Below are positions 1 through 10,495 of a DNA stretch of 64,000 nucleotides, piece by piece. The position numbers and the translations under genes were made by a program. Origin of the DNA: Halomicrobium zhouii. GTDB taxonomy: Archaea > Halobacteriota > Halobacteria > Halobacteriales > Haloarculaceae. Location of the stretch: assembly GCF_900114435.1 (NCBI RefSeq), contig NZ_FOZK01000002.1:434001-498000 (forward strand), in the 5' to 3' direction. Every line of letters starts with the position of its first letter. Position 1 is the stretch's first letter. A model generated the notes under the pieces. That model was not told the DNA's origin and ran no database searches. It saw nothing but the letters and a program-made list of their open reading frames with translations.

Positions 1-382
1 CGTAGTCGGCGATGGCCAGCGCCGAGACGGTGATGCCGAACGCCCAGCCGACGCTGTAGGACACTCCCTCCAGGTAGCTGGCGAACGCGCGAACGACGCG
101 GGACGGCCCGAGCGTCTCGTAGGGGAAGACGGCTGGCCCCCCGGCCTGTGGAAAGGCCAGCGACAGCTCGGTGTAACAGAGTGCGATGGTCGTCATCAGG
201 ACACCCGCACCCATCCAGGCGACGATCGCCGAGGGGCCGGTCAGTCGCCCGGTCGTCCCGGGGAAGACGAAGATTGCCGACCCGACCATCCCGCCGACGC
301 TCAGCAGGACGCACTCCAGCAGCCCCAGTTGCCGTTCCAGCCCGGTCGACGCGTTCCCGACCGCCGGCGACTCCTCGGACAT
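1..382 (-). CDS. APC-family amino-acid permease, N-terminal fragment cut by the window edge
   Basis: The first 127 residues of a protein that runs off the left edge, starting at ATG 382 with MSEESPAVGN. After a short hydrophilic leader comes LLECVLLSVGGMVGSAIFVF, the glycine-rich first helix typical of amino-acid/polyamine/organocation permeases, where the GxG-type break binds the substrate amine. A second helix (SAIVAWMGAGVLMTTIALCY) and the TELSLAFPQAGGPAVFPYE loop match the TM2-TM3 region of the family. It should be an inner-membrane amino-acid importer or exchanger. The substrate cannot be told from this part. It is divergent from the small membrane gene at 497, with an AT-rich 114-bp gap between them. 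Confidence 0.8.
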   Translation of the reverse strand, partial: MSEESPAVGNASTGLERQLGLLECVLLSVGGMVGSAIFVFPGTTGRLTGPSAIVAWMGAGVLMTTIALCYTELSLAFPQAGGPAVFPYETLGPSRVVRAFASYLEGVSYSVGWAFGITVSALAIADY

Positions 383-496
383 TCTGGTCCGACCTTCAGG
401 CAGGGCCCACTTACCGTTTTCTGAATCCGATATGCATAACGGAATTGGAACGATCTCGACGGGTACCCCTTTCCGTGTCGCTGCAGTACCGCTGCT

Positions 497-697
497 ATGA
501 CCGACGAGAACCGCTCGCTGATCGCGAAACTGCTCGTGCCAGTGGGCACGCTGTACCTCGTCTCCCTCGCGCTCCAGCCGCCGCCGGCCCGGTGGGTCGG
601 CCTGGGCTGTCTCGCCGTCGTCGTCCCGCTGCTCGTCGCCAGGGCGCTCGGCACGGTCGCGGGAATCGGGCCGTGGGCCGACGGTGAAGCCGACTGA
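497..697 (+). CDS. Small two-helix membrane protein
   Basis: A 66-residue protein starting at ATG 497. A short charged N-terminus (MTDENRSL) is followed by two hydrophobic stretches, about residues 9-28 and 34-54, separated by a Pro-rich turn (LQPPPARW). The tail is acidic. No family is recognised; such small integral membrane proteins are common in haloarchaea. The AT-rich gap upstream contains a TATA-like stretch near 430-440 that could serve either divergent gene. Codon use is high-GC like the neighbours, which supports a real gene, but no function can be given. Confidence 0.6.
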   Translation: MTDENRSLIAKLLVPVGTLYLVSLALQPPPARWVGLGCLAVVVPLLVARALGTVAGIGPWADGEAD

Positions 698-725
698 TGC
701 CGGCGACCACCTCGGGCACCGAGCC

Positions 726-1463
726 TTACACCTTCTCGGGTAACCAGCCGCCGTCGACTTCGATATTCTCGCCGGAGACGTACGCCGCGTCGTCGCCGAG
801 GAAGAACAGGACGGTGGCCGCGATGTCCTCGAAACTCGCCGGCCGGTCGCGGGGCAGGTCGGCGGGGAACTCGTCGGAGTTCTCGACGACGTACGGCGAG
901 ACGGCGTTGACGGTGATCCCGTCGTCGTCGGTGTCGCCGGCGAGCATCCGGGTGAACATCAGGACGCCCTTCTTGGCGACGAAGTACGGGAAGTTCTTCG
1001 GGCTGACCATGCTCTGCTCGGCAGAGGCGTAGCCGATGTTCACGATGCGACCCCACTCCTGATCGCGCATGCCGTCGAGTGCCCGCTTCGAGCAGAGGTA
1101 GGTTCCGGTGAGGTTCGTGTCCAGCACGAGATTCCAGGTGTCGAGGTCCATCTCGGCCCAGTGCTGAGGCGCGAAGGCGCCGACGTTGTTGACCAGGACG
1201 TCGACGGTCCCGAGTTCGTCCTCGACGGCGGCGAACATCCCGTCGACGCTGTCCGGGTCGGTGACGTCGCCCTGGACCGCCGTCGCCTCGACGCCCTTCT
1301 CGCGGGCGCTTTCGGCGACGTCCGCGGCGGCCTCGGCGCTACTGTGGAAGTTCACCGCCACGTCCGCGCCGCAGTCCGCGATGGCCAGGAGGAGCTCGCG
1401 ACCGATGCCCTTCGCGCTGCCCGTCACGAGTGCGGTCCGTCCCGAGAGGTCTGGCGTGGTCAT
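726..1463 (-). CDS. Short-chain dehydrogenase/reductase (SDR)
   Basis: A 245-residue classical SDR. The ATG at 1463 is chosen because it opens directly on MTTPDLSGRTALVTG; longer reading frames add non-homologous sequence. The nucleotide-binding motif TGSAKGIG is at about residues 14-21, the structural NNVG at 92-95, and the catalytic triad is Ser147, Tyr160 and Lys164 (YFVAK). The C-terminus ends with the usual GENIEVDGGW segment. It is an NAD(P)H-dependent oxidoreductase of 3-oxoacyl-ACP-reductase (FabG) type. The true substrate is unknown, because haloarchaea lack a fatty-acid synthase role for most such enzymes. It stands alone, convergent with the small membrane gene. Confidence 0.88.
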   Translation of the reverse strand: MTTPDLSGRTALVTGSAKGIGRELLLAIADCGADVAVNFHSSAEAAADVAESAREKGVEATAVQGDVTDPDSVDGMFAAVEDELGTVDVLVNNVGAFAPQHWAEMDLDTWNLVLDTNLTGTYLCSKRALDGMRDQEWGRIVNIGYASAEQSMVSPKNFPYFVAKKGVLMFTRMLAGDTDDDGITVNAVSPYVVENSDEFPADLPRDRPASFEDIAATVLFFLGDDAAYVSGENIEVDGGWLPEKV

Positions 1464-1653
1464 GGGCACTGGTTCGCCCGGAGCGCCCTTTAGGTTCGTG
1501 TTCTCCCGGGACCCGGTTCGGCCACGCCGGGCGGCAGGCGCCACCGCGTTCACACGAGAGCGGGCCCGCGAGTCCAGCGAGCACGCTCGACGGATACCCT
1601 CCCCGTCGCGCGAATACAGTGAGATATTTACGCCGTCGAAATAGGGTACCCGT

Positions 1654-2046
1654 ATGACCACGATCGTCGAGTTCGACGGCGCGTCGCGCGGCAACCCTGG
1701 TCCGGCCGGTATCGGCTATCGCGTCCTCCCGGACGGCGACGGCGTCGAGGGTCACGAGTACATCGGCGAGGCCACCAACAACGAGGCCGAGTACACCGCG
1801 CTGATCCGCGGCCTGGAGAGCGCCCTCGAGAAGGGCTACACCGAGGTCATCGCCGAGGGCGACTCCCAGCTCGTCGTCCGCCAGGTACGGGGCCAGTACA
1901 ACGTCGGCGCCGACAACCTGATTCCCCTGTACAAGGAGGCCCGCACCCTGGTCGAGGAGTTCGACGACTTCGAGATCCGCCACGTCAAGCGCTCGAAGAA
2001 CGAGGGCGCCGACGACCTGGCGAACGAGGCCCTCGACCAGCGGTAA
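1654..2046 (+). CDS. Ribonuclease HI family protein, compact form
   Basis: A 130-residue RNase H-fold protein starting MTTIVEFDGASRGNPGPAGI. The four metal-binding acidic residues can be placed: Asp8 (FDGASRG), Glu46 (TNNEAEY), Asp70 (AEGDSQL) and Asp120 (NEGADDLAN). It lacks the basic handle region, as in archaeal and Sulfolobus-type RNases HI. It is expected to cut the RNA strand of RNA-DNA hybrids, for example at Okazaki primers and R-loops. A longer paralogue lies at 55995-56663. The TATA-like stretch GATATTTACG near 1622-1632 sits about 25-30 nt upstream of the start. Confidence 0.88.
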   Translation: MTTIVEFDGASRGNPGPAGIGYRVLPDGDGVEGHEYIGEATNNEAEYTALIRGLESALEKGYTEVIAEGDSQLVVRQVRGQYNVGADNLIPLYKEARTLVEEFDDFEIRHVKRSKNEGADDLANEALDQR

Positions 2047-2353
2047 CGGGCGCTCCGTGGACGGAGGAGCCGTGTCGTCGGGCCCGGGCGTCTCACGCCG
2101 GCGTGAGCGGTATTTCGTCCCCCGCTCGTCGGCGTATTGCTTCCGCCCGGACGCGGCGCTTCGATACCTGTCGCGTCGGGATTCCCAGGACGTGGACCGA
2201 CTGTTCGAAGTCCTGAGCGGCGCCTCTGGCTCACGTACTGGGACTGCGCCTCCGCTGTAGCTGGCGCTGTGTCTTCCTCCCATTCGAACGACCAGCTCTG
2301 ATTCCGACGCCAGAGAGTTGAAATTAGAAATCTATAAGTAATTAATTCGGATT
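2047..2353. other. Intergenic region between RNase HI and the toxin gene
   Basis: No convincing gene is seen here. The short open frames are shadows with arginine-rich shuffled composition. The last 50 bp are strongly AT-rich and hold the promoter of the downstream large gene. Confidence 0.6.
2332..2340 (+). promoter_or_regulatory. TATA box of the large toxin-like gene
   Basis: CTATAAGTA in an AT-rich stretch. Its centre (about 2336) predicts a transcript start near 2361-2363. That is just before ATG 2369 and after the alternative GTG at 2354, so the ATG is preferred as a nearly leaderless start. Confidence 0.55.
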
Positions 2354-2368
2354 GTGGATGGTAGAAAA

Positions 2369-5300
2369 ATGGGTGGGGATGCTAACAGTATAGCTGGAGC
2401 GTCGAATCAGTTGCTCGCGGTCGCACTGGCCGTGTTGCTGCTCACGGGGACGGTCACGCCAGTCATCGCCGTCGAAACTGACCAGAGCGGAGTAGTCGGC
2501 GGTCTGGGCGAAGCGGGGAACGTCCAGGCGGCTAACGGGACCGTCCTGGGGACAGAAGCGGCCAACACGCTGTTCGAGGGCAGTCCGAGTCTCCAGAAGA
2601 CGTGGGCCCGGACCCTGGTCCTGAACGGCACGCACGCACACGGCCACAACCGGGAGTCCCTGGAGCACCTTAACAGGTCGCTGGCGCACACGAGGGGGCC
2701 CAAGACAGTCGCCAACGCGAGCGCGTTCGAGCACGACGCGGCGGCCGTCGAATCGCTCGAACTCCACGGCGACCAGCGGCGACAGGAGATGGACGTCCTG
2801 GCGGCAGAGCTGGTCGTCTCGGCGGACAACGAGACCGCGGCCGAGCGCATCGAACACGCCCAGTGGGCGCTCAACCGGACGCGAGACAGGCTCCACACGG
2901 GCACCGAAAAGAGCTCGGCCGCACACATCCGCAACGCGGAACGGGCCCATCAGCGCGCCGCGAAGCACCTCGACGGAGCAGCGGCCGACGACATGGAAGC
3001 GCGCGCCGCGGCGATACGCCAGTACCGGGTCGCCTGGAAGCAGGCGACGAAGGCGCTGAACAGGATCGACGCGGCGACGGACCCCGTCGTCGTCATCGAC
3101 ACGCGCGGGGATCCACAGCGGAACGGCTCCGAACCGCTCACTGGTGAACTCCGCGGCCACGTCGTCGACGCGGATTCGTCGGATCTTTCGAACGCGACCG
3201 TGACCGTCGGTGACGAGCGGACGAAGACGGTCCCGATCAACGGCACCGGAACGCACGCGAACGCGACCTTCGCCGTCAACGTCACGCTCGAGGATCGGAT
3301 CACCCGGGTCAACGTCTCCGTCGAAGAATCGGGAGCCTCCCACCGGAAATCGGGCAGGCCCGACCACGCCGGAAACAAAGGGAACAGCGAGAACAAGGAC
3401 AAGAAGGACAAGGGCGAGAAGGACAAGGGCGAGAAGAACAGGGGCAAGCCCGACCACGCCCGGGGAGGCGGATCGAACGGTCACGCGGCTCCGAACGACG
3501 GTGCCGGAAACGTCGGGTACGACGTCGTTCGATTCGACGGCGACGGCCTCCCCGACACGTTCGAGACCGAAGTTCTCCACACGGATCCCCAGGATCCGGA
3601 CAGCGACTCGCCGAAAGTCGCGGCCGACGTCGGTGACAACGGCGTCATCGACGGGCTGGAGGACTTCGACGGGGACAACGTCACCAACTATCACGAGGGG
3701 CGGTTCGGAACGGACCCGTTCGCGAGCGACACAGACGGCGACCGGCTCCCGGACAGGTTCGAGATCCAGTACGGGGCACTCGATCCGCGGCAGGCAGACA
3801 CGAACGACGACGGCGTCCGTGACGACGAGTGGGACGTCGACGACGACGGCCTGACGAACCGCCAGGAGTACGAAGCGGGGACGAATCCGCAGGTCGCCGA
3901 CGCGGACAGGGACGGGCTGAACGACTCCCGGGAGCTCGAGTTCGGGACGAACGCGACCGACCCGGACACCGACGACGACGGATTGCTGGACGGCGAGGAG
4001 GTCCGGCTCGGGACCGACCCGCTGTCACCCGACTCCGACGGTGACGGCGTGGTCGACGGCGACGCGACCTACACGACGACGACGTCGAACGAGACCCTCG
4101 GGGTGAACGTCTCGCTGTCCGGTGGGGGCGACGTCGCGAGCGGCGTCACTGTCGAGAACGGCTCCCAGGAGATGTTCGAACGCGACCAGATCCGCGACGC
4201 CCAGGTTTCCTCGATCGTCGACCTCGAATCGGAGCGTTCCTTCGACTCGGCCAACGTCACGTTCTCCTACGACGAGTCGGAGCTGGGCGAGACCAACGAG
4301 TCCGACCTGGTCGTCTTCCGGTACAACGAGTCGCTGAACCTGTTCGAACCGCTGAACAGCTCCGTCGACGCGGCCAACGACACCGTCACCGGCGAGACGG
4401 AACAGTTCTCCCGGTTCGTGGTGTTCGACGTCCGGAACTGGGCGGCGAACTACGCGGCAGAGCGACCGGAGGAGAGCGCCGGCGAGGACGAGATACAGCC
4501 CATCGACGTGACGTTCATCATCGACTCGTCGGGGTCGATGTCCGGGAACGATCCCCAGGAGTTCCGCAAGCAGGCGGCCAAAGAGTTCGTCGGGGCGCTC
4601 GTCGACGGTGACCGCGCCGGCGTCGTCGACTTCGACGGCGACGCACACGTCGACCAGGAACTGACGACGGACTTCGGCAAGGTCAACGTCTCTATCGAGC
4701 GCCTGGACGCCAACGGTGGGACGAACATCGGGGCCGGCGTCGGCGCCGCCAACGAGCACTTCGCCGACCGGAGCAACGACTCCCGCGCCCAGTTCGCCGT
4801 CCTGTTGACCGACGGGCAGGGCAGTGGCGGCCGCGCCGAGGCCGAGACGGCCGCCGAACGCGGGACGACCATCTACACCATCGGCTTCGGCGGCGCGGAC
4901 GGGAACAAACTGCAGGACATCGCCCAGACCACGGGCGGGAACTACACCTACGTCGACAGCGCGAGCGACCTGCCCGACGTCTTCTCGCGCGTCGCCGACG
5001 ACATCGGCGCCCAGGACACCGACGGGGACACGATTCCGGACGTGGCCGAGCGGCGTGGCGTCCCGACGAGCCTCGGCCTGGTCCAGACGGACCCGTACAA
5101 CGACGACACGGACGGCGACGGGCTCAGTGACCGCGAGGAACTCGGACGGGCGACGAGCTTCGAGGAACTGACCGAGCGGCTCGATCCGAACAGTGACGCT
5201 TCGGCCGTCGAGCGGCGACAGGCCCGGAGCATCGTTCGGACGATGACGGAGGCGGGCTACAACCTCAGTAACGTCTCCACGAACATCTACCTCGATCCGA

Positions 5301-7747
5301 CCAGCGACCCGACCGAGCGGGACACTGACGGGGATGGCGTGGACGACTACACGGAGACCACGGAGCCGACTGAGGTCCTCTGGACGGCCGACCGCGACGC
5401 GACCCGGCGCGTCCTCGAGGAGGGTGAGCCAGACGCCGACGCCATCGACGCCGCCTACGAGACGAACTCGGTGTACTCCGATCCGTGGCAGTCCGACACC
5501 GACGGCGACGGGCTCAACGATAGCCGGGAACGAGCACTGGCGACGGACCCGACCAGGGCGGACACCGACGGGGACGGCATCGACGACGAGACGGAGGTCG
5601 AGGGCACCGGCGACCCGACGCTGTACGACGTCCGGCCACCGGACATCGAGACAGACGAGTCCGGCTACTACATCCCGAAGGAGAGCCTCGACACGACCTA
5701 CTGGGTCCAGGTCCGGATCGAAGACGACGCCGGCGTTGCGAGCGCGTCGCTCGTCAAGGGCGACAGCGTCGAGATGACGCGAGAGTTCGACGAGGACGAC
5801 CCGTATCTCACCGACGACGGTACCACCGCGCTCGGAACGCTGGAGTACACCGACAAGGCCCTCACGACCGAGGAGGTCGACACCAGCAGCGTCGAATCGA
5901 CGTTCGTCTCCTTCGGGAGCGCCGCCGTCGACGCGGTCGGCGACGTCTCCGAGACCGTCGGCGACGTCACCCTCGGTGCGACGGTGTACGTCCGGAGCAC
6001 GGACGCGAACGACAACAGTCGCCGCGTCGTCGGCGTCCAGCGCGAGAACTTCTACGGCGCCATCGCGGGAGAGCTCTACACGGGAACGATATTCGACCAC
6101 GGGACCGCCGGTTCGTTCGGGCTGGTCTCGGGCTTCTCCGCGAGCCTCGGTGTCGTGTTCGCGGACCTCGCGACGTTCATCGAGGACCCGACCGCGTTCG
6201 TCGACGGGATGGCGGCGATGTGGAACATCGTCTCCGAACAGGGATTCGACGTCCTCGGCCCGCTGATCGACGGGCTCATCCACCAGTTCGAGCAGAAACA
6301 GGCCCAGAACAACCCCTACGGCTCGCTGGAGGAGAAGGAGCATCCGGCGCTGTACGACACCTACGAGCGCAACTGGTACAAGGGGTACGCCATCGGGTTC
6401 GTCTCGAAGCTGGTGCTCAGCGCGGGCGTCGGCAAGGCCGCCAAGACGGCGATCAAGCAGACCGACACCGCCGGCGACATCGCTGACCGGCTCGCCGACA
6501 CCCGGGCGCTCCGGGCTCTCTCGCGGATGAGCGACGCGAAGGAAGCGGGCAAAGCGCGCGTCGCAGCGCGGATTCTGCTGGCCAGTGACGACGCCAGCGA
6601 AGCGGTGATCAGCCAGGCAGATACCGCCGGCGCGGCGGTGCGACTGTGGCGCGTCCAGCGCGGGATGGACGCCGACGTGGACGCGCTGCCGGAGGCTCGG
6701 CAGGCGGAACTGGGTCGGATGCTCGCCCGTGGCGACGCCGACACGAGAAGCGCCGCACGGCGGCTGGACCAGGACGCGCTGGACGATCTGACAAGGCTTG
6801 ACGTCGGTCCCAGAGTGCGGGCCGGGTTGGCGCCGAAGTACGCAGAGTTGGACGCCAATCGTCGCGCGGAGCTTGGCAAAATCATTCGAATTAAGGGAGA
6901 CAGCGCTGCTGCAGGAGGTGCACGGCTTGATGATGCCTCGCTCAGAACGGTTATTGACGCAGATTACACGACGAGACAGAGAGCGGATGTCCTCGAAACT
7001 GTTGACGACGCAAATATCCATACGCTCGGGGAGACACCCGATGGTCGCGACCTTGCAGTCCGGTATCTCACTCGGAGCGGAGGCAGCGACGGTGACGTCC
7101 TCAGAGCAAACGTTTGCAACAGTCCGTGTGATAGTATTGCAGACTCGGTTACAGGGCTTGATCTCAGCGATGATCAAGAGGAATATCTACTGGCCAATCT
7201 TGATGCGTACGACAGGCGTCAGAGTGGTCATACACGTTCAGTGAGTGATGTCGAATCCGATCTAGAACGTCTGGCTCGCGAGGACGTCGACGGCCTCAGA
7301 GAAGCAATCGAACACGGTACCCGAAACAAGAATGACCCTGTCGAAATAACCCACGACGATCTATCTGCTCTTCAAGGATTGGATGGTGAGGTTGATGCAG
7401 CAACTAATATCCTGGACAACGAACGAACGGTGATAAAGTCACTTGACAATGATATTGACACGTCGAAAGGAACTACTGACGTCGACATCGATCTCGAAGA
7501 CGGTACTGGAATCGAAGTGAAAAACAGAGATTACACCGAAATCCCCGAGTACGCGAAAGACAGTGAGATCGATGAACTGACCACGAAAATGGAGAAATAC
7601 GCAGAAGTTCGAGATGATATTGTGATAGCAACTAAAGGCGATCCCCAGAGTTCAGATGTACTGCAGTCCGTAAAAGAAAATATTGAATCGGACTACCCTG
7701 ACGCTGAGATTCAGATAATGCACATTGATGATCTAGACTCTCTGTAA
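2369..7747 (+). CDS. Large exported polymorphic-toxin-like protein with vWA domain and C-terminal nuclease tip
   Basis: 1,792 residues counted from ATG 2369 (GTG 2354 is possible). Residues about 8-35 form a signal peptide. Then come a helical N-terminal region rich in N-glycosylation-type sites, a Lys/Glu/Gly linker (about 325-372), and Asp-rich TSP3-like repeats of the DxDGDGLxD type (388-569). A von Willebrand A domain follows (about 709-883) with the MIDAS motif Asp719-x-Ser721-x-Ser723. Next are more Asp-rich repeats (883-1091), a beta-rich region, and a hydrophobic Gly/Ala-rich pre-toxin-like segment (about 1231-1390; [20 protein letters not shown]). The last third (from about 1505) is lower in GC. 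It ends in a PD-(D/E)XK-like core: Asp1704/Asp1706, then Glu1716-Val-Lys1718. Architecture and neighbours suggest a surface-displayed toxin that kills competitors by cutting nucleic acid. An adhesin with a variable tail is the main alternative. Confidence 0.75.
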   Translation: MGGDANSIAGASNQLLAVALAVLLLTGTVTPVIAVETDQSGVVGGLGEAGNVQAANGTVLGTEAANTLFEGSPSLQKTWARTLVLNGTHAHGHNRESLEHLNRSLAHTRGPKTVANASAFEHDAAAVESLELHGDQRRQEMDVLAAELVVSADNETAAERIEHAQWALNRTRDRLHTGTEKSSAAHIRNAERAHQRAAKHLDGAAADDMEARAAAIRQYRVAWKQATKALNRIDAATDPVVVIDTRGDPQRNGSEPLTGELRGHVVDADSSDLSNATVTVGDERTKTVPINGTGTHANATFAVNVTLEDRITRVNVSVEESGASHRKSGRPDHAGNKGNSENKDKKDKGEKDKGEKNRGKPDHARGGGSNGHAAPNDGAGNVGYDVVRFDGDGLPDTFETEVLHTDPQDPDSDSPKVAADVGDNGVIDGLEDFDGDNVTNYHEGRFGTDPFASDTDGDRLPDRFEIQYGALDPRQADTNDDGVRDDEWDVDDDGLTNRQEYEAGTNPQVADADRDGLNDSRELEFGTNATDPDTDDDGLLDGEEVRLGTDPLSPDSDGDGVVDGDATYTTTTSNETLGVNVSLSGGGDVASGVTVENGSQEMFERDQIRDAQVSSIVDLESERSFDSANVTFSYDESELGETNESDLVVFRYNESLNLFEPLNSSVDAANDTVTGETEQFSRFVVFDVRNWAANYAAERPEESAGEDEIQPIDVTFIIDSSGSMSGNDPQEFRKQAAKEFVGALVDGDRAGVVDFDGDAHVDQELTTDFGKVNVSIERLDANGGTNIGAGVGAANEHFADRSNDSRAQFAVLLTDGQGSGGRAEAETAAERGTTIYTIGFGGADGNKLQDIAQTTGGNYTYVDSASDLPDVFSRVADDIGAQDTDGDTIPDVAERRGVPTSLGLVQTDPYNDDTDGDGLSDREELGRATSFEELTERLDPNSDASAVERRQARSIVRTMTEAGYNLSNVSTNIYLDPTSDPTERDTDGDGVDDYTETTEPTEVLWTADRDATRRVLEEGEPDADAIDAAYETNSVYSDPWQSDTDGDGLNDSRERALATDPTRADTDGDGIDDETEVEGTGDPTLYDVRPPDIETDESGYYIPKESLDTTYWVQVRIEDDAGVASASLVKGDSVEMTREFDEDDPYLTDDGTTALGTLEYTDKALTTEEVDTSSVESTFVSFGSAAVDAVGDVSETVGDVTLGATVYVRSTDANDNSRRVVGVQRENFYGAIAGELYTGTIFDHGTAGSFGLVSGFSASLGVVFADLATFIEDPTAFVDGMAAMWNIVSEQGFDVLGPLIDGLIHQFEQKQAQNNPYGSLEEKEHPALYDTYERNWYKGYAIGFVSKLVLSAGVGKAAKTAIKQTDTAGDIADRLADTRALRALSRMSDAKEAGKARVAARILLASDDASEAVISQADTAGAAVRLWRVQRGMDADVDALPEARQAELGRMLARGDADTRSAARRLDQDALDDLTRLDVGPRVRAGLAPKYAELDANRRAELGKIIRIKGDSAAAGGARLDDASLRTVIDADYTTRQRADVLETVDDANIHTLGETPDGRDLAVRYLTRSGGSDGDVLRANVCNSPCDSIADSVTGLDLSDDQEEYLLANLDAYDRRQSGHTRSVSDVESDLERLAREDVDGLREAIEHGTRNKNDPVEITHDDLSALQGLDGEVDAATNILDNERTVIKSLDNDIDTSKGTTDVDIDLEDGTGIEVKNRDYTEIPEYAKDSEIDELTTKMEKYAEVRDDIVIATKGDPQSSDVLQSVKENIESDYPDAEIQIMHIDDLDSL
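6458..6808 (+). repeat. Direct repeat, functional copy, inside the toxin gene
   Basis: This stretch encodes about residues 1364-1480 of the large protein. It recurs at 12240-12590. The first 230 bp match at about 95% by hand alignment, and the rest is more diverged. It lies just before the point where the toxin tip begins to differ in composition, which is where cassette exchange in polymorphic toxins takes place. Confidence 0.85.
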
Positions 7748-7755
7748 TCTAAACC

Positions 7756-8904
7756 ATGTCAGACGATTCAATTTGGGTGTGCTACCATACCGATGCCGTG
7801 CCAGAGGATATCGTTAGTCAGATTCGTCCACGAGGGCAAGCTATCGGATTCACTATCTCGTCGCATCCAGATGACTCGGCAGATCAAATTACGCTAGAGT
7901 ACGACGATGTCACGGACGTAAATATCAGATTCAATCGGGGGGACAACTGGGACTGGTCCGAACCCAGAATCCTCCTCACGTTCTCTACGATGTCGTTGGA
8001 TACGAACGTCCAAGTAAATCAAAACAAGCGCACGCGCTCACTAGTACAAGACCGTGTCGAGGCGATATTAGGGCTAATAGAGGAGATCGTCCTCGTGACT
8101 CAACCGGAATATGTTTGGAGTATGTTGAATGTCGGACCAGAACCCGATAACGGATTACGACCTTCGGAGCGGCCGATCGCCAAGAGTATCTCACGGATGT
8201 TTTGGGTGACTGTATTCTCAAAATCTACGGTGGGTGAGTTAGGTGGTAGAGAACGTGTGCTAGAGGCTCCAGCCTGGATGGTGAAAGAGTTAGATAGCGG
8301 CCACGTAATGGTTGTTAAGACAGACAACCCAGTAGATCCAACCACCAGACCGTCGGTTTCAACCGATTCGTACCTGTTGGAGGGGAAAAGTCGCGAAGTA
8401 CTCGAAGAAGACCAACAGGATATCGCCGATCCGTTTTTGCACCTCGATAACGGTGCACTGGGTACTGACGTCGTTATCCACCGAGAAAACGTCGAAGGCA
8501 ATCTTACGAACGACGATATCCAGCTGGTCCGAGTTAAAGTCGAAGAGGATGCGCTCTGGGAACTCGATAGCGGGGAATTTCTCCGGCGGCGAATCGATCA
8601 TCAAGGGGATCCGATTGGAGATCTACCCGATAAGATCGGTGTCGATGAAGAGCCATATCCACCGCTCATCCGCCTCAACGTTCCGCCTGAATTCGTGGAG
8701 CTTGATGCGCCCACTGACGAAAACGTCGTGACGAAAGTTCTGGAGATGGACATCGAGATTTCTAAATTGAAGATTCTCGCTAACTTGGCCGGCGCAGTGT
8801 CCGATGCTGAGGACCTCGCCGCGATCGAACCACTCGTCGATCAGTTACACAAACTGGATGACGTGAGCGGAATCGAACAAGTTATCGAGGAACGGATCCT
8901 CTAG
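7756..8904 (+). CDS. Candidate immunity protein for the toxin tip
   Basis: 382 residues, starting 8 nt after the toxin stop codon, so almost surely co-transcribed with it. No enzyme motif is seen and there is no signal peptide, so it is cytoplasmic, as expected for an immunity protein. A central segment (about residues 95-205) with the pattern RVLEAPAWMVKELDSG resembles the C-terminal part of the protein at 9602-10243 (WLLQAPAWERRELDDGG). That arrangement (helix, then 'PAW ... L-dG-G') recalls Imm52-type immunity proteins; this family call is tentative. The gene shares the lower GC of the toxin tip, consistent with the two having moved as one cassette. It could instead be an accessory protein of unknown role. 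Confidence 0.6.
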   Translation: MSDDSIWVCYHTDAVPEDIVSQIRPRGQAIGFTISSHPDDSADQITLEYDDVTDVNIRFNRGDNWDWSEPRILLTFSTMSLDTNVQVNQNKRTRSLVQDRVEAILGLIEEIVLVTQPEYVWSMLNVGPEPDNGLRPSERPIAKSISRMFWVTVFSKSTVGELGGRERVLEAPAWMVKELDSGHVMVVKTDNPVDPTTRPSVSTDSYLLEGKSREVLEEDQQDIADPFLHLDNGALGTDVVIHRENVEGNLTNDDIQLVRVKVEEDALWELDSGEFLRRRIDHQGDPIGDLPDKIGVDEEPYPPLIRLNVPPEFVELDAPTDENVVTKVLEMDIEISKLKILANLAGAVSDAEDLAAIEPLVDQLHKLDDVSGIEQVIEERIL

Positions 8905-9099
8905 TATGTCGTAATCTAGATGGCTCAAGTGCTGAAGAGGACTGACAGAACCTAGTTGTCAAATCGAGGCAAAAGTGACGACAGATACTGAAAAACGAGA
9001 TACCAACCGAAGGTCCGGCGATGGTTTGGGAGATGGTATTTATGACCCAAACTCTTCAAGACGCGTGCATTCGTTCAATTGCTCGGACGGTGGCACATA

Positions 9100-9555
9100 A
9101 TGGGCCGACGACTTACGACAGAACTCGATCCGTATGGTCCCCTCGCCGACAAGCGATATGAACGCGACCCACCAGTCATGGACGCGATCAAGATCGACGG
9201 GACACTTACGAAGCAAATCCTGCTCGTCTCTGAGGAACTCGGCGTCGATGGCGAGCGAATAGTTGAGTTACTCGGCGCGCCGCGAAACGGTGGCGCTCCG
9301 GAGCCGGAGCACGAAATTGCCGGTGCGCAGCAGGAGAAACTACGGGACCTGATCGCGGAGCTTCTGATCGAAATTGAGGACTACGTCGACCCAGACGAGG
9401 ACATCGCCGAACTGGCAACCGAAGTCCATCCCAGAGACAAAGCCTTGGTCGAGCCGACCGACGACGTCTTCTTAGGCGTCTACGGGAAGTTGCGCAGTGT
9501 CAGAATACTGCACGATTTTGCCATCGAACACGACATCGAGCTCTCAATTGGATGA
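9100..9555 (+). CDS. Uncharacterised protein in the immunity-gene row
   Basis: 151 residues from ATG 9100; an upstream TTG at 9079 would add seven residues. It is acidic and mostly helical, with the pattern ...LTKQILLVSEELGVDGERI... and a long helical stretch around residues 75-105. There is no signal peptide, membrane segment or recognised catalytic motif. It sits between two related candidate immunity genes and has their composition, so it may be a third immunity protein or a leftover of a lost cassette. A TATA-like TATTTATGA at 9037-9045 lies upstream. The function is unknown. Confidence 0.5.
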   Translation: MGRRLTTELDPYGPLADKRYERDPPVMDAIKIDGTLTKQILLVSEELGVDGERIVELLGAPRNGGAPEPEHEIAGAQQEKLRDLIAELLIEIEDYVDPDEDIAELATEVHPRDKALVEPTDDVFLGVYGKLRSVRILHDFAIEHDIELSIG

Positions 9556-9601
9556 CTGCTTGGAAAGTGCACGGAACGTCTCGTGAGATCATCGACTACC
9601 T

Positions 9602-10243
9602 ATGAGTGACCGAATTGAGATCGATCTCCTCGTCGGAAAGGATGCTTCGCCCTCGTCGCTTGAGCCGTTACGTCGGTACGTAAACGAACAAGCTGGATTC
9701 GAGGCTGACTGGGGGAGGGATGACGAGTGTCTCTATATGATCGGTCAACGGGATGCGGGGTCATTTGGGGTCGACCTGATGTATCACGAACCGGACTCGT
9801 CGTGGTATACCCTTCCAGCAGAAGTAGCCGTCGCGATGGATGTGTCAGAAGATGACCTCGTGGGTCACGAAGACGGTCATGCACGAATCGAACTGTTGCT
9901 GTCAATGGTCGAAATGGTACATGCAGCGGTGGATGCCCGATATGCGTACGGGTTCGACACGAACCACGTCGGCAGCGTCGGCGAGGACTGGGGCCTGGAC
10001 AAACCAATGACCGACGAGAGTCTCGCCGAGAACCGTATCGCCGAGATAAGCTGGCTGATGCTGTTCGGGCCCGAGATGGTCGCAGAGTACGGGCGGGAGT
10101 GGCTACTCCAGGCGCCGGCGTGGGAGCGGCGAGAACTGGACGACGGCGGTATCATGCTCGTCGCGAGCCCCGACCCCACGGACTACGAGACATTCACTGA
10201 TGGACGCGAGCAGCTCCGTGAATACTTCGGGTTTGCCGAGTAA
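9602..10243 (+). CDS. Candidate immunity protein, related to the gene at 7756
   Basis: 213 residues from ATG 9602. An N-terminal alpha/beta part is followed by a helical stretch and the ending FGPEMVAEYGREWLLQAPAW with DDGGIMLVASPDPTD. This order (W..LFGPE.V...G...L..PA....L.dGG) is what Imm52-like immunity proteins look like, though the family call is made from memory. Residues about 90-190 can be aligned with the middle of the 382-residue protein at 7756. No toxin precedes it directly, so it may protect against a sibling strain's toxin or be left from an earlier tip. Confidence 0.55.
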   Translation: MSDRIEIDLLVGKDASPSSLEPLRRYVNEQAGFEADWGRDDECLYMIGQRDAGSFGVDLMYHEPDSSWYTLPAEVAVAMDVSEDDLVGHEDGHARIELLLSMVEMVHAAVDARYAYGFDTNHVGSVGEDWGLDKPMTDESLAENRIAEISWLMLFGPEMVAEYGREWLLQAPAWERRELDDGGIMLVASPDPTDYETFTDGREQLREYFGFAE

Positions 10244-10327
10244 GTAACGACGCGGTACATTCGGCCCTCCGCCTCGGAATACGTCGCCTTCGAAGCGATT
10301 CTGTAGAACGGCGAGACAGCCCTGTAG

Positions 10328-10495
10328 TCACAAATTCGACGATCGGCTGGGAACGGGTCAGTTCCGGACCTGCTCCGCAGCGACGGCGACCAGAGCGCAC
10401 TGAAAGCTACCGACGACCTCGACAGTATCACGGCCGTCAGACAGACCGACGGCGAACTGATCATCGAAGGCCAGAGACACGGCATCGACGTAGAG
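10328..10495 (+). other. Open frame without a start codon, running into the second nuclease tip
   Basis: Between the stop at 10325-10327 and ATG 10496 the frame of the next gene stays open for 56 codons with no ATG, GTG or TTG. It reads as protein-like sequence (PDLLRSDGDQSALKATDDLD). This is what a C-terminal toxin cassette detached from its parent gene would look like: the coding sequence continues upstream of any usable start. Confidence 0.6.

Noticed and set aside
2342-3694. 450-codon antisense frame at the toxin N-terminus
   Set aside because: Val/Arg/Asp shadow of the real frame, with no motif.
4025-7177. A 1,050-codon open frame antisense to the toxin gene
   Set aside because: It mirrors the high-GC codon pattern of the plus-strand gene, has no domain sense, and overlaps a gene with clear motifs.
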